Source: an uncultured Negativicutes bacterium (GTDB lineage Bacteria; Bacillota; Negativicutes; Veillonellales; Megasphaeraceae). Taken from it: 64,000 bases of DNA. Made by a program: the position numbers and the translations under genes. Location of the stretch: assembly GCA_900752195.1 (NCBI GenBank), contig CAADUJ010000006.1, forward strand, positions 124,001 to 188,000. Reading direction: 5' to 3'. Shown here one piece after another: positions 32,493 through 39,537 of this stretch. How positions within the stretch are numbered: position 1 is the first letter of the stretch; each line of letters begins with the position of its first letter. The notes under the pieces are model-generated. The model was not told the origin of the DNA, ran no database searches, and saw only the letters and a program-made list of their open reading frames with translations.

Positions 32493-33050
32493 TTATAATA
32501 AGCTGCATTGATAGTCCGTCACGCCCCGTGCAATGGCACGCGCAATGTCGTCTAAGCTGGTCACCAGCACTTTAGCGTCATCGTCATTGTCGATAAATGC
32601 CGTCTCCACGAGGACCGCTGGCATCGCAGTGTGCTTGAGCACGATTAAATCAGTCCGCTCCTTGACGCCCCTGTCTACCGTACCTAAAGCGCCGACAATC
32701 TGATTTTGGATGCATTGGGCGAGATTCCCGCCGTCAGACATACGGCTATAGCAAAACGTCTCCGTGCCTCGTGCCATGCCATTAAAAGCATTGCAGTGGA
32801 TTGATAAAAAAACATCGGCGCCCCACTCATTGGCATCGACGCAGACTGGTACTGGGCGGTCATCATAATCGCTATCATAGTAGAGATTGTCAGACTGCAA
32901 AAGTCGACACTCACATCCTGCTTTTTCTAGATACGCCTTTACTTTTGCCCCGATTTTCGCAGCAACGTCGCATTCACGGAGTCCACTCGTAGGATTAACC
33001 GCGCCACTATCGTATTTTAAGTCGTGTCCTGGATTAATATATACTCTCAT
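32493..33050 (-). CDS. Phage endolysin: N-acetylmuramoyl-L-alanine amidase (Amidase_3)
   Basis: Cuts the bond between N-acetylmuramic acid and L-alanine to lyse the host. The 185 residues hold the zinc-binding pattern: INPGHDLKYD (His) near 6, the glutamate after RECDVAAKIG (residues 26-35), FLSIHCNAF (His) near 80 and VLVETAFIDND with the catalytic Glu near 150. There is no separate wall-binding domain. It lies next to two holin-like genes. A dedicated signal peptide is absent, so release depends on the holin. Confidence 0.92.
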   Translation of the reverse strand: MRVYINPGHDLKYDSGAVNPTSGLRECDVAAKIGAKVKAYLEKAGCECRLLQSDNLYYDSDYDDRPVPVCVDANEWGADVFLSIHCNAFNGMARGTETFCYSRMSDGGNLAQCIQNQIVGALGTVDRGVKERTDLIVLKHTAMPAVLVETAFIDNDDDAKVLVTSLDDIARAIARGVTDYQCSLL

Positions 33051-33051
33051 C

Positions 33052-33231
33052 TTATTTGTCCTCCTCTTTTTTACTGGCAGCAGACTTTACACTGCCGCCG
33101 ATGTAACCGAGCAAGCCCGATGCGATGGACATGGCTAGCTCGTTCATCCCATAAAAAATAGCCAGTATCAGGGCTATGACTAGCCCGATAATGACTATAC
33201 AATCTGCGATATCAATTTTTTCAAAAGACAT
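33052..33231 (-). CDS. Holin-like small membrane protein
   Basis: About 59 residues with one strong membrane helix (IADCIVIIGLVIALILAIF), a glycine-rich segment (SIASGLLGYIGGS) that may form a second short helix, and a charged C-terminus (AASKKEEDK), the usual layout of small phage holins. It is adjacent to the amidase gene. The start codon is not certain: GTG or ATG within nine bases of 33231-33240. Confidence 0.7.
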   Translation of the reverse strand: MSFEKIDIADCIVIIGLVIALILAIFYGMNELAMSIASGLLGYIGGSVKSAASKKEEDK

Positions 33232-33246
33232 AGGCATCACCCATCT

Positions 33247-33459
33247 CTACGACCGCTGCAAAATAGTAGTAAGTATGGATGCAAAGATGCCGACAATCGT
33301 CACACTTGTTCCGAGAGTCCAGCAGATATCGTGCTTAAGGTCGTCGATGCGATGATGAGCTGATCTACCTGATTCGATGGCTACCATAACCTCCCTATTT
33401 AGATTAGTTAGTTGTCTATCAATACTAGCTAGACGACTCATTAATTCAGTTTCATTCAT
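33247..33459 (-). CDS. XhlA-like holin-associated protein
   Basis: A 70-residue product: an N-terminal coiled coil (MNETELMSRLASIDRQLTNL) and a C-terminal membrane helix (LGTSVTIVGIFASILTTIL). This is the layout of the hemolysin XhlA family that cooperates with holins in PBSX-like phages. Start at ATG 33459, five bases after AAGGAG. Confidence 0.72.
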   Translation of the reverse strand: MNETELMSRLASIDRQLTNLNREVMVAIESGRSAHHRIDDLKHDICWTLGTSVTIVGIFASILTTILQRS

Positions 33460-33519
33460 TGGTTCTCCTTTCATGATACACTCATTAAAAAGGGAGTGTG
33501 ATAAAAATGAAATTACTAA

Positions 33520-33660
33520 TCATGCCTTCTCGGCTTTATTATCTTTAGGCTTGGGTAGTGGCTTAGACCTAGGACACTTAGGATTGGTACAAAGGTCATA
33601 CAGCAGCCCTTCTACCTTCTTCATGGGGCGCCCGCAAAAAAAGCATTTTTCTTCTGCCAT
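33520..33660 (-). CDS. Small zinc-ribbon protein, prophage
   Basis: A 46-residue product too short for usual gene callers: MAEEKCFFCGRPMKKVEG, then LCTNPKCPRSKP and a lysine-rich tail. The CxxC...CxxxxC arrangement suggests a structural zinc ribbon. Its ATG overlaps the stop of the upstream tail gene (TAATG), which supports translation. Role unknown. Confidence 0.65.
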   Translation of the reverse strand: MAEEKCFFCGRPMKKVEGLLYDLCTNPKCPRSKPLPKPKDNKAEKA

Positions 33661-34073
33661 TAGATTTCACTCCTTTTTTCAATGTATTCGAGCTGTAAAG
33701 ACTGCCTTTCCGCTCTTAATTCATCAGCATACTCCTCATCTTGGTCGACGGTGGCTGCGACGATGATCGACGACTTATTTTCTTCCAATTTGCCCGCGTA
33801 TTCGGCATCAATCGCTGCTAGCTTGGACGCCTGGACTTCTTCCGCCGTCGGTACATACGGTGGCTTAGGGATATATTTACCCTCTTTAGTCCTGATGTAA
33901 ATCTGTCCATCTGCATTATTGCCCAAGAGGTTATTGTAATCGGCGGTGCTGACCGCAATAAAGCCCTTACTTTGATACTCTTTGATTTTTTCGTCGCTCC
34001 AAAAGACAGCATCGTGTGTCTCTCCACGAGTACCGTCCTCATCAAATCTAATTAGATAGTCTACTTTTGCCAT
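33660..34073 (-). CDS. Tail-fibre-associated protein (assembly chaperone-like)
   Basis: A 137-residue product with an N-terminal beta-rich part (VDYLIRFDEDGTRGETHDAV), a central proline-rich YIPKPPYVPTAEEVQASKLA and a C-terminal helix rich in Glu and Lys. Position next to the tail-fibre gene and the proline-then-helix pattern resemble tail-fibre assembly proteins. The link is by context and layout, not by a firm family match. The switching recombinase now separates it from the fibre gene. Confidence 0.55.
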   Translation of the reverse strand: MAKVDYLIRFDEDGTRGETHDAVFWSDEKIKEYQSKGFIAVSTADYNNLLGNNADGQIYIRTKEGKYIPKPPYVPTAEEVQASKLAAIDAEYAGKLEENKSSIIVAATVDQDEEYADELRAERQSLQLEYIEKRSEI

Positions 34074-34118
34074 TTCTATCTCCTTTCGGTAATCTAAAAT
34101 AAAAAAGGTGGTTATAAA

Positions 34119-35144
34119 ATGCGCAAACCTAATGGATACGGCTCAATTAAGCGATTAAGTGGCAATCGGCGGAGGCCTTTTGTATTTGTAGTGTCTAAAG
34201 ATGGGCGACAAAGGCCAGTCGAGTATTTTACCACTCAAATAGAGGCTGAGATTTTCGCCGCTGACTATAATAAAATGCATCATCATACCTCCTTGGCAGA
34301 CCATAGGATGAACTTTGCCGAGCTCTATCATCGGTGGCTCCCACGCCATATAGCCGACACAGACCCATCTGCAAGCGCTATCTGTGGCTATCGTAATGCC
34401 TTTAATCACTGCGCATCGCTCCATGGCATGGCCTGTGCAGAGATTAAGTACAGCGACTACCAACACGTTATCGACGATATGAGACGAGCAGGTCTATCTT
34501 ACTCCAGTCTAAAAAAAGTCAGGTCACTCATATCCCTCATGGAAAAATACGCATCCAAGATTGAGGCTGGCGGTCGGCAATACGCTGCTCTGCTCTCACT
34601 TGGCCGTAATAGGCCGATTAGACCTCACAAGCCATTTAGCAGGCAAAAGATTAACCGTCTGTGGCAGCACATCGAAGAACCAGGTGTAGATACGGTCCTT
34701 ATCCTGCTATATACCGGCATGCGAGTGGGAGAGCTGCTTCAGCTCCAAAAATCCGATGTTAACCTGCGCCAGCAGCTCATCCGCATCACCAAGAGCAAGA
34801 CAGCCGCTGGCATCAGGACCATCCCCATCCACCACCGCATCCAGTCATTGATAGCGACGCGGATGTAGTCGTCAGGGATTTACTTGATTGCAGATAAGGA
34901 CGGTAAGCCATACAGCTATAGCCGCTACTGCGCCCTCTGGCGCAAAATCATGACCGCTATCAATGCTAAAGGGCATACCACTCATGACTGCCGGCACACC
35001 GTCGCGACACTACTTGATAATGCGGGCGCCAATGAGACGGCTAAACGCAGGGTACTGGGGCACGCCGGCGGTGATGTGACCGAGAGAGTGTACACGCACA
35101 AAGGACTCCGGCAGCTGCGCAAGTGCGTAGAGCTGCTGAAATAA
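34119..35144 (+). pseudogene. Tyrosine recombinase of the tail-fibre switching array, interrupted by an amber codon
   Basis: One plus-strand frame runs from ATG 34119, seven bases after AAGGTGG, to the stop at 35144, but it holds an in-frame TAG at 34866-34868. Before it: a basic N-terminal part (KPNGYGSIKRLSGNRRRP), a core-binding domain, and the first catalytic segment LLYTGMRVGELLQL (Arg) with TKSKTAAGIRTI (Lys). After it: THDCRHTVATLL (His-x-x-Arg), LGHAGGDVTERVYTHK (His and the tyrosine nucleophile). The 340-residue total and the order of catalytic residues fit an integrase-family enzyme, so this is a single-base lesion, a sequencing error or a recoded stop. A TTG at 34884 preceded by AGGG could restart the C-terminal part. 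The gene opposes the late genes and sits beside the cassettes, like rci beside a plasmid shufflon. Confidence 0.85.
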
Positions 35145-35349
35145 TGTTACTAATACGTTACAAGTCTTAAGATGGGTCATCCAAGTATAACGTTTATAGA
35201 GGCCCCTTTCGTGTTACTAGCGGTTACTTGCGATTTCGCCATTTTTAGGGTGATTTTTTGTTTTTAATTTTATAAGATACCAAAGTAATGCAGAGTTTAT
35301 CGACTTACTGCACCGCAAAATATTGGATTGATACCGCAAATAGCTGCTT
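35145..35349. other. Spacer between the recombinase and the cassette array
   Basis: About 200 AT-rich bases. The last part (from about 35290) still reads in frame into cassette C on the plus strand (AKYWIDTANSCFIQWG), similar to the constant region before the crossover in the fibre gene (NGYVNFGKLVGGLIIQWG), so a fragment of a fibre shaft remains here. No further cassette or repeat copy found. Confidence 0.5.
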
Positions 35350-35362
35350 TATACAGTGGGGA
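35350..35362 (+). repeat. Crossover repeat C (inverted orientation)
   Basis: TATACAGTGGGGA. Extended to 16 bases (TTATACAGTGGGGATT, 35349-35364) it is identical to repeat A on the opposite strand. It starts cassette C. Confidence 0.8.
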
Positions 35363-35584
35363 TTGATCAATAATGGTACAGGACAATCAGTAAATGTGAC
35401 ATTGCCGATTTCAGTCAGTACTATATATTCAATTTTCGGTAACGACTATAATGATCTCAATAATCCCGCAGCACTATCATTTTATAATTTGTCTAATAAC
35501 GGTTTTACAGCTTGTGGACGCAGAGTAAATGACAGTATGGGGTCTAAAAATACTTTTTGCCGCTGGGCAGCTATTTGCCGATAG
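35354..35584 (+). other. Silent tail-fibre tip cassette C
   Basis: 76 codons from CAG 35354 (QWGLINNGTGQSVNVTLPIS) to a TAG at 35582, ending CRWAAICR. It lacks its own start and ribosome site, and it is inverted relative to the fibre gene. The last 14 bases overlap the end of cassette D, tail to tail. Confidence 0.82.
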
Positions 35585-35783
35585 CCACGACAAATATATT
35601 AGTACTACTAGTGCTACATGTTGCATACACGTCTAAGCCATTAAAAATAGTAATCCATGCCGCAGTAGGAGCCGTTGCCTCTTGAAATGCTGTTGCCTGT
35701 GTAGTAAGTACTTGATTCATCGTCAACGAAAAATCAATTTTATATGAAGTATTGTTACTAGTACAAAAATACATTCTCCACTG
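35571..35783 (-). other. Silent tail-fibre tip cassette D
   Basis: 70 codons from CAG 35783 (QWRMYFCTSNNTSYKIDFSL) to TAG 35571, ending FVVAIGK. Same strand as the fibre gene. The first residues differ most from the other cassettes (QWR instead of QWG). Confidence 0.8.
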
Positions 35784-35787
35784 TCTA
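35775..35787 (-). repeat. Crossover repeat D
   Basis: Reads TAGACAGTGGAGA on the minus strand. Its TAG is the stop codon of cassette B; one base differs from the others within the core (A for G). Confidence 0.75.
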
Positions 35788-36000
35788 TTTACATATTGCA
35801 AGCCATACTCCAGCGCCATCATCTATCGTGATCGTTAGTGATTTGTTAGTAAAATCACATACTTGTCCAGAATTAGTAGTATTATCCAGTTGGTTGGTGT
35901 ATGTGGAGCATACTGCCGTCAAAATCGTTGATACCATGAGCGGAAGGGTAATGGAGACGTTTTGTATACCTCTACGTTCGGGGATAACTTTTCCCCACTG
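35785..36000 (-). other. Silent tail-fibre tip cassette B
   Basis: 71 codons from CAG 36000 (QWGKVIPERRGIQNVSITLP) to TAG 35785, ending GVWLAICK. It has the same strand and phase as the fibre gene, so joining at the repeat keeps the frame. No standard start codon precedes it. Confidence 0.82.
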
Positions 36001-36004
36001 TCTA
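35992..36004 (-). repeat. Crossover repeat B
   Basis: Reads TAGACAGTGGGGA on the minus strand. Its TAG is the stop codon of the currently expressed cassette A. Confidence 0.8.
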
Positions 36005-36994
36005 ATAACAAATTACAATATACGCAAATGCTCCTCTATCAGGTGATCCGTTTTGATTGCGCCCATACACTGTTAAAGTTGACTCATTAAAAGAATAATA
36101 AATCGGATTTACACCACGGTCAGATGCCACCCCGATTAGTGCGGATGCTGCCAATGGCAATGTAACTTTTTGGGTTCCGCTTGTTGCCGTTAACCCGAAT
36201 CCCCACTGTATAATTAGGCCGCCGACTAATTTGCCAAAATTAACGTACCCATTTTGTGCCATCAGGCCGGACACTCCAAGCGCCGGCACGGTAAATTTAT
36301 TGCCATCCCAATTTACAACTAAATTCCCCTGAAGATTACTCAAGATAGTTGCGATGCTCGCTGCCGGCCCTGTTTTCCAGTCCTCTTGCCCTGTAACTTT
36401 TGTAAGCATATTCGCTAAATTCGACAGTAAATTAACCAGCGTATTTTTATCAGCGGTCGGCGCAAGCGCATCATTGATAAGCAATGCAAGGTTTGCATGT
36501 GCGTTTTCATTCGTGTTATGTTCTTCAAGGTCTTGCACGGTAACATGCGTCTCATCATTAATCAGAATAGTTGCTTGTTGCAAATTTCCGATAATTACGT
36601 CAATGTTAAAGACCTGCGCATCGATGGGCGATGACTTATCGGGAATATAGTCAACGTAGTTGCCGCCGTTCGTGTACGCATACAGTACTTCGACATCACC
36701 ATCGAGTTTCGCGTATACACCGATTTCTTTAGCATAGAATCCGCTCTCAAGTTCTTCATTCCCCAGTATCGCTCGTATCGTAAAATGTCCATTTCCCAGA
36801 TTTTCTTTATTCGTAATCTCAAGTTCCATCTTCGGTGACACAACGGCTGTTAAGTCTCTGATAGATGTCCCCGACGGTACATCGCCGTCGCCGGCAACGA
36901 CTTTCGTAAAAATAACGGCCTTCTGCGCCGCATTGGCCGCGCTGTTCAAATCAAGCCCCTTTTTCGTCGTGATTAAATCGGGATATTTTGCCAT
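36002..36994 (-). CDS. Phage tail fibre (tail-collar type) with exchangeable C-terminal tip
   Basis: The 330-residue fibre protein joins the baseplate through its N-terminal 150 residues (DUF3751-like; AKYPDLITTKKGLDLNSAAN, SGFYAKEIGVYAKLDGDVEV), continues in a shaft, then ends in a receptor-binding tip. Residues up to about 262 are constant. From QWGFGLTATS onward the 68-residue tip (cassette A, 36002-36208) is what the array would replace. The tip ends AFAYIVICY, matching the ends of the silent cassettes. It follows the YmfQ-like gene by four bases. Confidence 0.88.
   Translation of the reverse strand: MAKYPDLITTKKGLDLNSAANAAQKAVIFTKVVAGDGDVPSGTSIRDLTAVVSPKMELEITNKENLGNGHFTIRAILGNEELESGFYAKEIGVYAKLDGDVEVLYAYTNGGNYVDYIPDKSSPIDAQVFNIDVIIGNLQQATILINDETHVTVQDLEEHNTNENAHANLALLINDALAPTADKNTLVNLLSNLANMLTKVTGQEDWKTGPAASIATILSNLQGNLVVNWDGNKFTVPALGVSGLMAQNGYVNFGKLVGGLIIQWGFGLTATSGTQKVTLPLAASALIGVASDRGVNPIYYSFNESTLTVYGRNQNGSPDRGAFAYIVICY
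36200..36212 (-). repeat. Crossover repeat A, inside the expressed fibre gene
   Basis: Reads TATACAGTGGGGA on the minus strand and encodes I-Q-W-G. This is the junction between the constant fibre and the exchangeable tip. With repeat C it forms an inverted pair about 850 bases apart. Confidence 0.82.
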
Positions 36995-36998
36995 GTTC

Positions 36999-37625
36999 TT
37001 AGCCTCCTATATGTACTGTTTTCAAAGCGTGTACGTAGCCGCCCGTATACTGAGCCGCCGTCATGTCGCCAATATCGACGCCCGTATAGCCAGCGATTGC
37101 AACGACACCTTGCTGCCGCACGTAACCGCCTGTATACTGCCGCAACGTCGCATTTTGTGTATTGCTAATTAAGATAAGTAGATTTTTCGGGACGATTGTT
37201 TCTGCAAATTCCCTGATGCTCATATTTTTGCTCATCATGTCCGCCGTCAGTTCCATCCAGAACTCGTACTTATCGTTATCGACATGGATTGTCACGTTGC
37301 CCGGACCGTAGATGTTATCTAGAATGGCTTGAAAGCTCAGCACTGTATACGGCCGCGTCCCCATCAGAAGCTGCAAAATGCGCGTGCGTCGGTCTTGCAG
37401 CGTATCCGTGGCTTTCGGCATAACGTCAAATATTTTCTCCCATTGCTGTAAGCCGTATGCCGTCATCGTTGAGATGAACTGGTTGTAAAAAATATCGCAC
37501 ATGGCTTCCCATAACGCTTGCAGCTCCGTGTCTTCGATGCGCATGAGTTCCTGTACGTCCTTGCTGTCCCGTGTCACCGGCGGCAGAAAGGTTGCCAGCG
37601 ATATAACGCGTGTTAAATCGTCCAT
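36999..37625 (-). CDS. Baseplate protein, YmfQ/DUF2313 (P2 gpI-like)
   Basis: A 208-residue baseplate part located between baseplate J and the fibre, as in P2 (J-I-H) and PBSX. It has LMGTRPYTVLSFQAILDNIYG in the middle, the YmfQ signature region, and a glycine/tyrosine-rich repeated end (YTGGYVRQQGVVAIAGYTG, then YTGGYVHAL). Confidence 0.85.
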   Translation of the reverse strand: MDDLTRVISLATFLPPVTRDSKDVQELMRIEDTELQALWEAMCDIFYNQFISTMTAYGLQQWEKIFDVMPKATDTLQDRRTRILQLLMGTRPYTVLSFQAILDNIYGPGNVTIHVDNDKYEFWMELTADMMSKNMSIREFAETIVPKNLLILISNTQNATLRQYTGGYVRQQGVVAIAGYTGVDIGDMTAAQYTGGYVHALKTVHIGG

Positions 37626-37626
37626 A

Positions 37627-38703
37627 TTAGCCCTCCGTCAGCGATACCATCCCCAGGGTCGGCACTTCGTCCGTTCCCAAGGTAATACGGTCCGTCTCTT
37701 TGTTAATCGTTACGTTAGCAACGTCTACAACGTTCTGCACGTTCAGCATCGCCGTCAGGATATACGCCGCCCGCACGATAACTTGTTCCGTATCGCTCTG
37801 ATTGCACCATTCCTGCCGGCGGGCTTCCAGATAGCTGTTGATGGCTGCTTCGACAGCCGTTTGCACGTCTGCCGGGTCGTACCCTTCTTTCAGCGTAATG
37901 TCCGCCGATACATTGATTTTTATATCGGTCGCCGCCGCCACCGTGACAACGTGGCCGATCGGCGCGATACCGTACCCTTTTCCCTGCGGGCTGGGGTCAA
38001 TTTCATTCTGTACTTCTTCCACAAGTTCACTATCCGGGATAGCGTGTTGGCTATTCAAAATAACCAGCTTTACCGTCCCGCCGCCGTTCCAGCAGCGATA
38101 TACCTTCACACCGCCGATGCCGGGAAGAGCCAAGACTTTTTCTTTGTAATCGGAACCGTTACCGCCGTACGCTTTCGATTTCAGCGCCGCAAAGTAGCGA
38201 AGCCGGAACGTTTCCGTATCTTCTTCGTTTTCGCCCGGCGTGATAAGCTTCGTAATCTCCGCCGTCGCCAGCCCCGGTATGGGGTCGATGGGAACGATGC
38301 CGCCGATACAGTTGTTACCGGCAATACCTAACGTTTCACACCGCAGTTTATACGTATGTTCCGTATCATCGAGTAATTCAATGACCTGAAAATTGACATT
38401 GTCATAATTAAACCGTGAGCCGATGCTAATGGCCTGGGAAAACTTGCCTTCCACTTCGGCGGCCGTCGCCGGCTCCGGCGTGATATTGAATTCCGACGCC
38501 CGCAGGATTAAGTACTCCCGGTCGGCCGTCGTAGCAAAGGTCTGCTTTAAGATGACCTGCGCCATGATATAGGCCTCGGCCAATTCAATCGCCGCCGGCG
38601 CGCAGGCATCGTAAATAATACTGCCCTCGCGCCGGTCAAACTGCGGCGAAACCGTATCGAGCATACGCTTGATAATGCGTTCGCTCGTCATATCCTCATA
38701 CAA
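37627..38703 (-). CDS. Baseplate J-like protein (XkdT)
   Basis: The 358-residue wedge component of contractile-tail baseplates. It shows FDRREGSIIYDACAPAAIEL near 20, ITPGENEEDTETFRLRYFAA near 180, then GNGSDYKEKVLALPGIGGVK near 205, all typical of the baseplate J family. It overlaps the DUF2634 gene by eight bases and is followed after one base by the YmfQ-like gene. Confidence 0.93.
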   Translation of the reverse strand: MYEDMTSERIIKRMLDTVSPQFDRREGSIIYDACAPAAIELAEAYIMAQVILKQTFATTADREYLILRASEFNITPEPATAAEVEGKFSQAISIGSRFNYDNVNFQVIELLDDTEHTYKLRCETLGIAGNNCIGGIVPIDPIPGLATAEITKLITPGENEEDTETFRLRYFAALKSKAYGGNGSDYKEKVLALPGIGGVKVYRCWNGGGTVKLVILNSQHAIPDSELVEEVQNEIDPSPQGKGYGIAPIGHVVTVAAATDIKINVSADITLKEGYDPADVQTAVEAAINSYLEARRQEWCNQSDTEQVIVRAAYILTAMLNVQNVVDVANVTINKETDRITLGTDEVPTLGMVSLTEG

Positions 38704-39121
38704 TGCCCTGCACCTCCTTAATTGCCTTTATCGTGCCGTAAATGGTATCCACCTGGAATACAGCCAGGACGTCGCCCCCGTTGTTTGCAAATTCAAAGTC
38801 ATGCACATTCGTAATCCTGTCGTCGTTGAGCAGCGCTTCTTCAATGCGGCGCTGCAACTCGGCATACACATACGGGATAGGCTGGCCGAATAAATCTTCC
38901 AGCTCAATACCGTAATTCCAGCTGTAAATGATGTATTGATACCGCTCTGTATTGAGTATTTTATAAACAGCCTGCCGCATGGCTTTCAGTTCATCACAGT
39001 AGCCGCGAATCTGGCTGTCTTTATCGTATTCGAGGTTATACGTCTGTGACGGTTCCGTATATGTCGATACTTCGGCCACAGTTGCGGCATAAGAATCCGG
39101 CAGTAGTAAATTCGTTGTCAA
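38696..39121 (-). CDS. Baseplate protein DUF2634 (XkdS, gp25-like)
   Basis: A 141-residue protein with TYNLEYDKDSQIRGYCDELK and YIIYSWNYGIELEDLFGQ, the DUF2634 pattern, and a gp25-like lysozyme-related fold in related phages. It overlaps both neighbours (four and eight bases). Confidence 0.9.
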   Translation of the reverse strand: MTTNLLLPDSYAATVAEVSTYTEPSQTYNLEYDKDSQIRGYCDELKAMRQAVYKILNTERYQYIIYSWNYGIELEDLFGQPIPYVYAELQRRIEEALLNDDRITNVHDFEFANNGGDVLAVFQVDTIYGTIKAIKEVQGIV

Positions 39122-39537
39122 TCACTGCACCCCCTGTCCGGGTTATCGTACCGGTCGATGGCGATAAACCGTTGCCCGCCGGATTCACGCAGCAAAATAA
39201 CCTTGTCGCCGACGGCCAGGGCATTATGAACTAGATACGTTTTACGGCCGGCATAACCGTGATGATGGCTGTCATATTCCGAGTAGCCGCTGCCGCCAGC
39301 GGCGTCCTCGGTCTGATGGTCGACTGTCATGTCGACGGACCAGTCCGACGTATTTTTCGTCAAAACAATATCGTCACCTTCTAAGACGTATTTATTTTCG
39401 ATGCGGACGCGCAGGGGGCCAGTGGCAATGACTTCGCCGATAATGACGTCAGCCATCACAGCCGCCGCATTGGTTTCTGTGACGATCTGCTTTATCAGCT
39501 CCACAAACTTTGTATAATCTGCTTCCACATATATCAC
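39118..39537 (-). CDS. Phage protein DUF2577 (XkdR)
   Basis: A 139-residue protein: FVELIKQIVTETNAAAVMAD at the start, then an OB-like beta domain (IGEVIATGPLRVRIENKYV) and GDKVILLRESGGQRFIAIDR at the end, the DUF2577 pattern. Lies between hub and DUF2634 as in PBSX. Confidence 0.9.
   Translation of the reverse strand: MIYVEADYTKFVELIKQIVTETNAAAVMADVIIGEVIATGPLRVRIENKYVLEGDDIVLTKNTSDWSVDMTVDHQTEDAAGGSGYSEYDSHHHGYAGRKTYLVHNALAVGDKVILLRESGGQRFIAIDRYDNPDRGCSD

Noticed and set aside
34119..35144. The recombinase as the prophage integrase
   Set aside because: It lies inside the late region, with lysis genes on one side and the tail fibre on the other, not at a prophage end, and it adjoins inverted fibre fragments. 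The integrase is expected beyond the right edge.
35145..36000. Diversity-generating retroelement
   Set aside because: There is no reverse transcriptase and no template/variable repeat pair; the fragments differ over their whole length and share only short ends and a short repeat.
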